Assembly: GCF_905220415.1 (NCBI RefSeq)
Contig: NC_059539.1
Coordinates: 3,720,001-3,784,000, forward strand
Origin: Colias croceus
Taxonomy: Eukaryota; Arthropoda; Insecta; Lepidoptera; Pieridae
Direction of reading: 5' to 3'
Length of the DNA: 64,000 nucleotides
The notes beneath the pieces were generated by a model, which was given only the letters and a program-made list of their open reading frames with translations, had not been told where the DNA came from and ran no database searches. This document shows, in pieces, positions 50,988 through 60,489 of the stretch (within the stretch, counting starts at the first letter, position 1; every line of letters begins with the position of its first letter). Position numbers and translations under genes: made by a program.

Positions 50988-52486
50988 TCTAGCTTAGGGC
51001 TAGATTTTCTGTCAACACAAGGTTGGTGTATATAATTATTATTACTACTACATAAAATTATAGTAGATCCAAGGTCTGATAACAAACATGTACCAGACTG
51101 GTTAATATTATATGCTATTAACATAGCAAGTTCTCGCTTATATCTAGATGGCAGATACACTGTATTCTTTGTCAAAGTAAAAGATTTAATACACAAATTA
51201 ATGTCAAAGTAAAGAAATGCATCACGATGATGATTTGTTACATTATACAATTTTAAATTCATATTATGAATTAATCTATTTTGTTCTTGTGTCAAACCAG
51301 GTAGGTACGGCAATGTACACAACATAAATTTACATTTAGTCTGACTACTAATTTCCAACATTTTTTGAAATCCTACATCAATATCCTTATTTTTTATATT
51401 TAAACTATCTCCATATAGTATAATTACAATATTATTCTTATTAAAGCTAAAATGATCAAGTGATTTGATTATATAATTAAATGAACTGTTAGGAGTGCAA
51501 ATATTAGTGACTTTAAGCCCTAAATTGTTGAGCATAGCGCCAAAACCCTGACCAATACTATCTGACAACACAATAATTTCCTGCTCGGAAAGGTGTTTAG
51601 TTTTACTAGTTGAAATTGTTGTCACGGGTTTAACACTATGTATGTCTGTGCAGTCAAGCTTATGGGGCGACGTTTGCTCATTGTCACTTTTTGAACACTG
51701 ACATACATATTTATTGGTCAGCGACTCAAAGCGATCCATATTTTCATTACTCAACTTAATTAAGTCATCTGCCTGTTGTATATGCTCGTTTATTTGCATT
51801 TGGGCAGCAGAATACTTCTGGTTGACATCATTTAACATTTGACTTAAAGAGTCTATCTTCTCCTTTAATTCATTTGTTTCTACATCATACAAGATTTTAT
51901 AATATTCTAGATCCCTATGATATTTGTCTAACTCTTGAACCAGATTTTTATTGACTTTCTCTAATTGAACTACATTTTTAAAAGAACTCTTTCTAACAAT
52001 TGATTGGGTACGCTTGATAAACTTACTTAATCTAAGGTATTTTTTCAACTTCTTATGTGAAGAGAAATTGATTTTTTTAAAGTTTACAGAGCCACTTAAC
52101 TGTCCACATTCAACTAATTCATCATGAAGACTACTTGGTGTGTTGCATTGCCGCTTGGGATTGTCCTCTTGCACTTCCATTAGGCTACATTCCAACTTAG
52201 CGATACGGCTAAGAGCCATCTCATGGTCACTAGAGCACTGCTGGAAGCTGTCCACAATGTCTTGGAGGGCTTTGCACTTGTCTTCACTATAAATGTATTT
52301 CATGTGTAGTTCTGCCAGCTCGGCCTTTAGAAGAGAGTTCTTTTTAATTATTTCTTGAATCTCTAATTCACTTTCATCCCGCTCTTGTATGAGTTTTTCA
52401 CATAAAGATTGTGAAGTTTTCAAATCATGGAGTGTAGCTTTTAATTTATTCTCCATGTCCTTAGCTACTGCCTTGCGGGTCAGCAT
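50978..52486 (-). CDS. Retrotransposon ORF1: coiled-coil and SGNH-like protein
   Basis: Probably binds the element RNA and forms the RNP. The 502-residue protein is taken from the ATG at 52486; the frame stays open 60 codons further up without another good start, and that extension is hydrophobic and looks like leader. Heptad-rich, Glu/Lys-rich coiled coils cover about 10-110 and 175-265. A basic stretch, KKLKKYLRLSKFIKR, is at 145-159. A C-terminal SGNH/GDSL-hydrolase-like domain covers about 303-463, with nucleophile block VLSDSIGQG (S310) and ILYGDSLN (357-363); the usual late Asp-x-x-His block is not obvious, so catalysis is uncertain. Esterase domains are known in ORF1 of CR1-clade elements. 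The frame ends TTA AAC TAG, overlapping ORF2 in the -1 frame. Confidence 0.8.
   Translation of the reverse strand: MLTRKAVAKDMENKLKATLHDLKTSQSLCEKLIQERDESELEIQEIIKKNSLLKAELAELHMKYIYSEDKCKALQDIVDSFQQCSSDHEMALSRIAKLECSLMEVQEDNPKRQCNTPSSLHDELVECGQLSGSVNFKKINFSSHKKLKKYLRLSKFIKRTQSIVRKSSFKNVVQLEKVNKNLVQELDKYHRDLEYYKILYDVETNELKEKIDSLSQMLNDVNQKYSAAQMQINEHIQQADDLIKLSNENMDRFESLTNKYVCQCSKSDNEQTSPHKLDCTDIHSVKPVTTISTSKTKHLSEQEIIVLSDSIGQGFGAMLNNLGLKVTNICTPNSSFNYIIKSLDHFSFNKNNIVIILYGDSLNIKNKDIDVGFQKMLEISSQTKCKFMLCTLPYLPGLTQEQNRLIHNMNLKLYNVTNHHRDAFLYFDINLCIKSFTLTKNTVYLPSRYKRELAMLIAYNINQSGTCLLSDLGSTIILCSSNNNYIHQPCVDRKSSPKLDLN
50981..50987 (-). promoter_or_regulatory. Candidate -1 frameshift slippery site U UUA AAC
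   Basis: In the ORF1 frame the minus strand reads GAT TTA AAC TAG. TTTAAAC fits X XXY YYZ and is one of the most efficient known -1 slip heptamers. Re-pairing one base back gives TTT AAA CTA GTA, which is exactly the open ORF2 frame. The ORF1 stop codon directly follows. A possible 7-bp stem (GCTAAGC 50963-50957 with GCTTGGC 50923-50917, one G-U pair) starts 17 bases downstream, farther than the usual 5-9, so a stimulatory structure is unproven. Confidence 0.6.
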
Positions 52487-52746
52487 ATTGTATTTTGTAG
52501 TTGCTGAAACAGATGAAAGAAAATGTATGAGATAATTATATTTGAATACTATTATGGTAGTACTGAATGTTGATAAGTGATTAACGGTATGATGTAGTAA
52601 AGAGTAAAGAATAATATTGTCTGGGGCGATAAGTTTTTGTCTTCTAAATTGCTTCCAACTTGTCAAGCAAAGTGAGACGGTAACTTTTGTGCCAATGTAT
52701 TTATTGTGACGTAGCTCATTAAATATGAGCGGTGTTGGTAATACAA

Positions 52747-52751
52747 ATGTA
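52747..52751 (+). repeat. Target-site duplication ATGTA (right)
   Basis: Partner of 47864-47868. The interrupted MITE terminus TCCTGAAC resumes immediately after it. Confidence 0.85.
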
Positions 52752-52759
52752 TCCTGAAC

Positions 52760-53419
52760 TATATTTATAAGATAAATACAAATAGGTTGTGAGGATAGAT
52801 TGATGCTTGTAATACTTACATGACAACTAGGCTATTAATATCTCTACAAAATTTGGCACAGAGACGATAGTATAGCCTATATTTTCACATGGGTGACTTA
52901 TCTGATTACAACGATGTAGCCGCAGGATTCAAGCTAATTATTACCAAATCAGGCAAGTAAAAAAAACAAATCGAGTCCATCCTCCACACAACGATGATTT
53001 TAATTGTATCATGTCGTAACGCGGTGACCAACCTAGTGATTCGACCAGCAACCAGCGCACCCGTGCTTCCGTTTCCGGCGGCGCGGGCGCAGCATCCGCG
53101 ACCAACAGACCGACACAATCTACGTGTGTGTTAGTTATTAGTAACATGAATTTTAATGTGGCTATATTTCCTGAAGTGGACTTTGACCTTGTGGGTAAAG
53201 AGAACTAATTAAATAAGTAAAATATTCTTGTCTATGACGCATTTTAGTTTACATACCTCTTTGTAGTGTGAACTGTCACGATATCACTGCAGAACTTGAT
53301 ACCTCATACATGGTTTAAAATATTTCAATTAACAATTTTCATACCTATTAGTCGATATTCCTGGGTGTTGGAGGCTGAGGGAAATGCAACGACTTATCGT
53401 TATATTCATCACTACATAA
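52760..53419. other. Intergenic DNA
   Basis: The part around 52820-52900 (AAATTTGGCACAGAGACGAT) has the feel of a degraded repeat, but no second copy is present here. A GC-rich patch at 53050-53110 gives open frames on the minus strand that look incidental. Confidence 0.4.
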
Positions 53420-53592
53420 TATAAAACAAAGTCGCTTTCTCTGTCCCTATGTCCCTTTGCATGCTTAAATCTTTAAAATTACGCAACGGATTTTGATGCG
53501 GTTTTTTTAATAGATAGAGTGATTCAAGAGGAAGGTTTTAGTATATAATTTATTAGGTTTCAGACAAAGCGGGCGGAGCCACGGTAGGCTAG
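53420..53592 (+). mobile_element. Helitron 3' portion (family B)
   Basis: Close relative of 29218-29397, ending in an eroded hairpin (GCGGGCGGAGCCACGG) and CTAG|T. Non-coding. The left limit is set by where the two copies begin to agree. Confidence 0.75.
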
Positions 53593-53641
53593 TGACTGAT
53601 ATAAAAGTTCAAAGAAATGACATGTAGCCTTAACAAACAAT

Positions 53642-54208
53642 AGTAGGGGAGCCCAGGATGCTAAATGTGGATTTACGCGAGCGTCACGGGAACCTATTAG
53701 AATTGGTAGATTAGACCATAGCGAGAAAAAAAGGTCCTATAATGTTTTCACTTTTAGCGGTGGGGAAGGGTTTTTTGATTTTTTTTTAATTTAAAAAAGA
53801 AAAAAATTGGCTTGGAAATACTCAAGCGCGTTAGATATTGATATTTTGCATGCTCCAGGACGTCACTGAAAAATAGTAAGTATACGTTAATCTGACGATT
53901 TAAGTGGCGATTTAATCGCTATGAAGAAAGGGTAAAAAATTAAAGTAATATTATTCGAGCGCGTCAGATTAATATATGGGGGGGTTAATTACAATATAAG
54001 AAGTCCCCATTTCGCTAATCTGACGATTCGAGCTCAACCTTAGGGAATTATGGATTATTCAAATTTTCCAGCGGGGCCCCTGAGCGCACCCACCAACCAT
54101 AACTGATCATATTGACTAGAGGTACTAATGAATAGCTAAGGTACCGTCCCTTATAGTAATCTGACGCGCTCGAGTAAATCCCAAAATCCCCTCTTGGGCT
54201 CCCCTACT
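53642..54208. mobile_element. Unclassified TIR element (567 bp) with sub-repeats
   Basis: The ends AGTAGGGGAGCCCA and TGGGCTCCCCTACT are perfect 14-base inverted repeats, with ACAAT duplicated on both sides (53637-53641 and 54209-54213). Inside, variants of ACTCGAGCGCGTCAGATTA occur about five times in both orientations (near 53822, 53897, 53956, 54015, 54156). No transposase. Related to 59262-60489 by TIR pattern and sub-repeats. A 5-base duplication does not match the common superfamilies clearly; I leave it unclassified. Confidence 0.8.
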
Positions 54209-54409
54209 ACAATATTCTATACCTAGAAACTACATACTATTTAGTAATTATAATTTATAATGTCTCAAGCATAATAAAATCAACACAAAAACAAGATCCA
54301 AGGATAAGAAACCCAACAATCAAGGTACCTAATCAAACTACGAAATGTTTCTTTCAAGCGTTTCCCACATACATGTTTACCTACAAGATAGATCTTCCTA
54401 GAGTCCGAA

Positions 54410-54647
54410 TCTATACTAATAGTAATACTAATTAATATTATAAAGCTGAAAAATTTGTTTGTTTGTTTGAACACGCTAATCTGAGGAACTACTGGTCCGA
54501 TTTAAAAAAATTCTTTAGGTTTTAGATAGCCCATTTATCGAGGAAAGCTATAGGCTATATTCTGCTATATTATATCATCACGCTAAGGCCTATAAGACCA
54601 ACAGGAGCGAAGCAATGCGGGTGAAACTGCGGAGCGCGCACAGCTAG
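54410..54647 (+). mobile_element. Non-autonomous Helitron, complete (family A)
   Basis: Longest family A copy here (238 bases): TC start, an extra TACTAAT repeat near the 5' end, the ACTACTGGTCCGATTT block, the GCTATAGGCTATATTC part missing from the 28365 copy, a CTGCGGAGCGCGCACAG hairpin region and CTAG|T. Non-coding. Confidence 0.85.
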
Positions 54648-57600
54648 TATAGAATTCATATAAAAAACATATCGTACAGTTTTCTACAAAATATAAACAG
54701 TGAAACATGAAATCAACGCATGCATATCCATATAAAATTCGCATGCGTCAGACGTCGGATGGCTGCCCATTACGCCGTCCGTCCGTTTCCGACGCGCGAC
54801 ATCGCGACGGACTGAACAATGTGTGACAATGTGCTGACGTCACACCCCCTTAAATGTGATTTGTTTGTGTTTATCACACCTATGTGCGTCAAACGTTACA
54901 TAACACGTATGTAGAAACAAAAAAGAATCAATAAGTGTAGGAAAACAACTAAATTTGTTAAGGGCAATCAGTATCGAGAATAATAAAGCTAGACGTACTT
55001 AAACATCATTTACCCAGAGCCAATGTAGAGTTTTCAGTTTTTACTTGAACTTAAGTATATTTTAATGCTTCATAGATTGACAGATAACGATAATCTGTGA
55101 TATTATACTTTCTTTGACGATAGCTAAGCACGTCTGTGATAAAATTTCATTAAGACCATTGATTTAACATTGCAACATCCATGCAATCGGATATAGTACG
55201 ATCGGCTAGTCTAAGACAGAACAGGTTTGTAAGGGGATATAGAGGATAGCTGGATAGCGGGCACGCGCCCGCATCCTGCGCGAGATGAGACGCGCCTTCC
55301 GCCGGGCGGTTGCACGCGCGGCCGAGCGCGACGGGGCGACTGGACCGAATGGATGCGTGTATTTTTATATTTTATAGCAAATAAAAACAAATCTAAAGAG
55401 GGAATTAATAAATATTACAGGATCAAGTTTTCAAGAGGTAAATTTAACATGTTTTAAAACATGTATGTGCACTTTTCTTAACGTAATGGTGATGTTTGCT
55501 GCAGACAAGTTTGAAGCTTTTTGTGTTGACTTAAGTCCAAAATCATTATTTTAACTTGTTCAAATCAAAATTAGGACTACGTTTACCTAACAAAAAAGTG
55601 CTGAGATAGGTACTTGTGTTTACGTTATATAGGTATGTAAAATTTATTCTTATACAAAACTAGTAGGTATGTTATACACTACAAACGTAAAAAGATGAAA
55701 TAAACTGAGAATGCCACATTTGTTCTGAAAACATTTCGCCTCCGTTTAAGTCAAAGAAATTGAATAGGAAGCCACTAAAGCTTACTCTGAAAATAGTTGT
55801 GGAAATAGAAAAATAGCTCCTAGTAAAATATTATGCCCACGTGATAGATATACATAAATAACGTTCTGAATATATTTTGTACTCCATTAAAACTAAAACA
55901 TAGGTTTTGTTCCGTCAACCTTTTTTGTTAATAAAAATAAAATAAAATAAATTGATTGACTATTTCGCCTCAAGCTCCCCAATAGCTCACATCTACATCG
56001 GTGTAACATTACTAGCCAGCCGCTGGACATCGCGCGCTCACCGTACAATCACAACCATTTGTTAATTATCCAACCATAGGTATATGATAATTAATACAGG
56101 AATATTATTTTTATGATTATAGAAGCAATTTCCAATGTAAGAAACAAGGTCAGGTTCACGTCGATTCGTCGTCGATCTTTGGTCCTAGAGAAACAAAAGA
56201 TTAATTATCTTTTAGAAGTAAAAACACTTTCATCTCTCAAATCTACAATTATTGTCTGGATCACCACAAACGGCATAATTGTCGAGTAAGTAAGTTTATA
56301 GTTGACTTAAAGAGTCAACTATAAAATTCCATTCATGTAATCCTTGAATGAAGACGCGCGTTGAAATCTTTTAAAAGTATCCTATTTGGCCCTTTATCAT
56401 TGATTCCGATTTCCATATGAAAGTGCTTGCGCTAAACTTTAATATTATATAAATTGGCTATTAAATGAACATTAACTATTGATGTATAAAATATCTTAAA
56501 GTACAATGGACGATCAATGCGGTAGCTTCCAATTCATAGATGATTGTCAATGGATATCAAACTTATTGAAATTATGTAAATTCCTTGACACGCGCTGTAG
56601 TCAGAATTCATATCCATTGGATGGGGTAGCAATAAACTGTACAATTAATTTGCATAGATATAGGTTTATTGATGTATGCCAGGTAATGAAAAATGATATG
56701 TATTTGTTAAAAGGACTGAAGGTCGGTGTAGTGCAACAACAAAATTATTTTATAAGGTGTAAATTATCGTAAAACTAGATTTAAGCAATAAACATATTAT
56801 AGGCATAAAGATATTAAATCATTATCCACTTGAATATTACCTAGGTACTCACGCCGCGGCCTCGGCCGTTTAACGATGAAATATAGACAATGTTTATTTT
56901 ATTTAGGTACCTTCTTAGCTGAAATGTAAAAAACCAAATCTTTTCTTTCTATAGTTAACTTTTGTGATATTTTTAAGTGGCGTTACTCGAAATAATATCC
57001 AACCGATATGTAACCACTTTTTAAGCCAAACATAAATTCAATACTAAAATATCAATTACGTGTCCCTATTTTCCATATTCGTTCTCCTTATTGAGGATCT
57101 ATACAAGGTTGTCTCATACAATCGACCTTTACCGCCTAGTCTATTATCACCTTAAACTTACACGCCATCTGATAGCATTACGAACAATACATATTTAAAT
57201 AATTATCAAAACAACTTAACAATGAACAGGTGGAGCAAAAAATGCGGGTTCATTGACACCACATCTATACAAACGTGTCATTTTTAAGTATTGTATTGAT
57301 GGAAATTTTAAACGCATCGGCACCTCGTGGCTCTTTGTATTCGCACAATAAATAAGTATTGGCTTAATTGTTTGGCAATTAAGATGGTCATTGGGTCAAC
57401 TAAGGCTTTGTAGATCTGTTTGTTTATGATTATTCGATTATATTGTAATGAGTTTTTGTAGTGATTATCTACAATATTAACTGAATCGCTTTCTTTTGGT
57501 GTGTTTTATTCTATAGGTGTTAATGCTATTTTAACAGTCTATGGAAAATAATGTATAAGATTTTTTTTCTTTATTATAATATCATAAAGAGAAAACCAAA

Positions 57601-59261
57601 TAATATTTTATAACTTTGTATAAAATACATATATCGATACATCGCATTTAATATTGAATATTGATTATTTAAACACGTGCACATTCGTATTAGTTCAAAC
57701 TTGAAATAAATATCGCACTACAAATTATTTCTGCTCTGAATAAATTTTATACGCATTTTAAAATATCTTTTGAAAACGAACGTGAGATTTATGGCGGCGA
57801 AACCCGTTCGAAGGGTGGCTTTAAGACGAAGGGAGAGTCTCCCTTACCATTTTCTTATATTTTTTTCGCCCTGACAAACCCCAGCTGCTATACATGTTAT
57901 AAATAAAAATCGCGATTTTGACCCGTCACGCGTGTAAGGATCGCAATATTTCACAAACTTTGATTTACAGTAACACCTTCCTTTATTAGCTTGTATTAAA
58001 GTTTAAATTTCAATAAACAAAATTTTTAACGCGTGTTATTTTTCTTATGGCGCATTCGGCACAGAACATCCTCTCTGCTTTGTCGTTATTATTATTACAT
58101 CAAACCGGAACCGTTTGAAACGGTAAACTATACTATTTAAATTGATACTACAACTTCAAGTTCAATTGGTTGTGATAAAATTACATACTCATACAAAACT
58201 GCAAAAAAAAATTTGGACGGTTATTGAAAATCTATAATCATATTAAAATAAAATTCGTACTCTGTATCAAAACATTTTATAAGCAAACTACACTACTAGG
58301 TACTTATGAAATATCATATTCATCTTTAACACTTGGTTTAGTTTTACAACAATAACTATGATGATTGAAAAACATTATTGATACATATATACTACATATA
58401 CTTGATAAGATTTTAAAACAAACACAAGACATCGAGAAGCTTCTTGTGCTATCAATTAGGTTTGCGATAGGCCCTTAATTGCAGTCCCTGATACCGCAGC
58501 CTTCCTGCACACCGTGGGAACTACCACCCCTTGTAGCTGCAACCCTGGTACCCTTACGACATTGTTACACTCACCTTACAACTGTTTGTATTTAATTAAT
58601 CGAATTACGCCAAGTTTTTATAACAATTCCGACGAGGTTTTGAAATTAATATTTTTAATTCATACGATATAATTTTCAATTTAATTTGATAAAAAATCGC
58701 AAATTAAAAAGCAGTTGCAATAGGTACATGTTTTTGTCGTTCTCTAGTTACCTCATGAATTTTGCAATATCCTCGTAATGAAAACTATAATTTGTGATCG
58801 TACGACCGATCGAGTGTGAAATCACATCCACGAAACTAAATTAAACATCAAATGATGTAACTTACCGTCTCTTGATGTGTCTTACTCACTACGCAACGCG
58901 ATGTCGCGCGTGAATGTACAAACTCACATTGGAGCACTTTGTGTATGGGTCTATACATCTAAACCCTGAACAACAGTAAATATTAAAAGATTAAGAAAAC
59001 ACATATTACGCACTGCAGGGTTGTGAATTTTATATTAAAGTTTGTGCTATAATCCAACATGCTGGCTGATCTTTTCAGTTTTTGCACGTTCGCCTTGAAC
59101 ATTTGACAGCCTATAGTCTACAAACTGCAGAACCATCACTGCTCTGTAAAAATTATAAAACATAGGTATACGCCATGTGTAGTTCTTTTTACTATCGTCT
59201 ACTTGTAAGTTTTAGATAAAACTTTAGATAAAACTACTTGTAAGTTTTATTTACTATTAGT
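54648..59261. other. Intergenic DNA with hairpins and complex patches
   Basis: AT-rich desert. Complex patches lie at 54720-54850, 55240-55350 (very GC-rich, with a GCGGGC/GCCCGC hairpin at 55252-55276), 57780-57860 and 58470-58560. A perfect 13-bp hairpin is at 56295-56325. The 88-codon frame at 56506-56772 is unrecognised. No gene called. Confidence 0.45.
56295..56325. repeat. Perfect 13-bp hairpin, 5-base loop
   Basis: TTTATAGTTGACT, loop TAAAG, AGTCAACTATAAA. No T tract follows that would suggest a terminator-like role, and no neighbouring gene explains it. Confidence 0.8.
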
Positions 59262-60489
59262 AGATAGGGAGGCGAGGTAGCTAAATGGCGTAATTAAACG
59301 GCGCCGTCGAGACTTATCAAAATCGATAGATAAAATAATTTAGAAAAGAAAAGCTTCTATGGTAAAAACCATTATAGCGGTGGGTTTGGCGTGTACGGAT
59401 TTTCAAAAATGTAAAAAAAATAGTTACTTGGGCATTCTCGAGCGCGTCAGATATTCATACTACGTATGCCCCAAGTGCCTCTGATAACAACGGTATACTA
59501 ATCTGCCGGTTTGCGTGGTGGGGCTAGGCATATTAATTCGTCAAAAATGCACAAAAAAAAATTTACTCGAGCGGATTTTCGGATGGGGTGTTAAGTAGGC
59601 CCCAAGGAAGCTCCCCTTAAAAAAACTGACGATTTCGGCGTGACGATAAGTTACGATGAATTTTTGAAAATGCAGAAAAAAAAAGTCCTTTTGAAATACT
59701 CGAGCGCGTCAGATTTTCATAGGGGAGGTTTATCTCGGTCTCCTGAAAGCATATTTTCTTAATCTGACAAAAATGTTGGTGGGTTCTCTTAATCTGACCG
59801 AAAAAGGTTTGAGAGTTTTTTTTTTTTTAATCATCGTTATTTCATATCAATTTTTCATAACACCCTCAGTTTTCGAGATATACTCAAAAAACCGGGAGTT
59901 TGAGTTTTTATGATGCTTCAAGTCAAAAAGTTTTAACTTTGGACAAAAATGTAAAGAGACCTTTTTTGTGTAAAATTAAATTACCTTTTTTGTTTATTCA
60001 AACTTTTTTTTTTTGTAAAATGTATCGTTCGCGACTTATATATACTGCAACGCGTTTTTCGGAAGACGAAATGGCTCCTCCAGACTTCCGGTCACGCGGA
60101 AACCGGCAGATTTTGTATTTTTAGTAAGTTTTAGATTATATTCTTCAAAATAAAAATAAAAACAATCGCGCTCGAGAATGCCGGATTAACGTTTTTTTTT
60201 TTACAAGTTCGCGACCCTATAACTTGGCGGCGTCAAGGACTTATCGTCAGATTAGTTAAATTTTGTCTTAAAACACTAAAATCAACCCCCAATATCTTAA
60301 TCTGACGCGCTCGAGTATTTCAGACTATCGATTTTTTTTTACTAATCTGATCGTCTATCCTGGGCGCGCGTCACAACTTAAAGAGCTAAATAGTTAACAA
60401 GGTTGTTCTATTAGGTCTAAGGTATCTCTCATATCTTAAACTGCCACGCTCGAGTATTGCAGAAAATTCCCCTCTTCGCCTCCCTATCT
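59262..60489. mobile_element. Unclassified TIR element (1.23 kb), relative of 53642-54208
   Basis: The ends AGATAGGGAGGCGA and TCGCCTCCCTATCT are inverted and follow the same pattern as the 53642 element (AG-x-AGGG-x-G-x-C, then GGTAGCTAAATGG beside GGATGCTAAATGT). The interior holds at least six variants of CTCGAGCGCGTCAGAT in both orientations plus poly(A)/poly(T) tracts. A perfect target duplication is not visible. A 74-codon frame at 59900 starts on TTG and is not a credible gene. Confidence 0.72.

Larger units (their letters stand above)
47869..52746 (-). mobile_element. Full-length non-LTR retrotransposon, CR1/Jockey type
   Basis: A 4,878-base LINE-like element. On the minus strand the order is a short 5' leader, ORF1 (coiled coil plus SGNH-like domain), ORF2 (APE endonuclease plus reverse transcriptase), and a ~245-base 3' UTR ending in tandem GAGTTT units (about 3.5 copies at 47869-47890) instead of poly(A). 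The 5-bp target duplication is perfect and both long frames are uninterrupted, so the insertion looks recent and possibly competent. An esterase-like ORF1 and a microsatellite tail point to the CR1 branch (CR1/Daphne-like); exact assignment needs a phylogeny. A small hairpin, CTACT/AGTAG, lies near the 3' end (47909-47922). Confidence 0.9.
47310..52759 (+). mobile_element. Complete long-TIR MITE interrupted by a retrotransposon
   Basis: Same family as 43827-44376, with TA on both sides (47308-47309 and 52760-52761). Its left arm, centre and most of the right arm run from 47310 to 47868; the last eight bases of the right terminus (TCCTGAAC) reappear at 52752-52759 after the retrotransposon and its target duplication. 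Without the insertion the element would be about 567 bases. Confidence 0.88.

Noticed and set aside
52487..52666. 60-residue N-terminal extension of retrotransposon ORF1
   Set aside because: Hydrophobic, unlike the coiled coil that follows; the ATG at 52486 is the better start and the upstream part fits a leader.
59900..60124. 74-codon frame in the 1.2 kb TIR element
   Set aside because: Starts on TTG, sits in a T-rich interior, and resembles no transposase.
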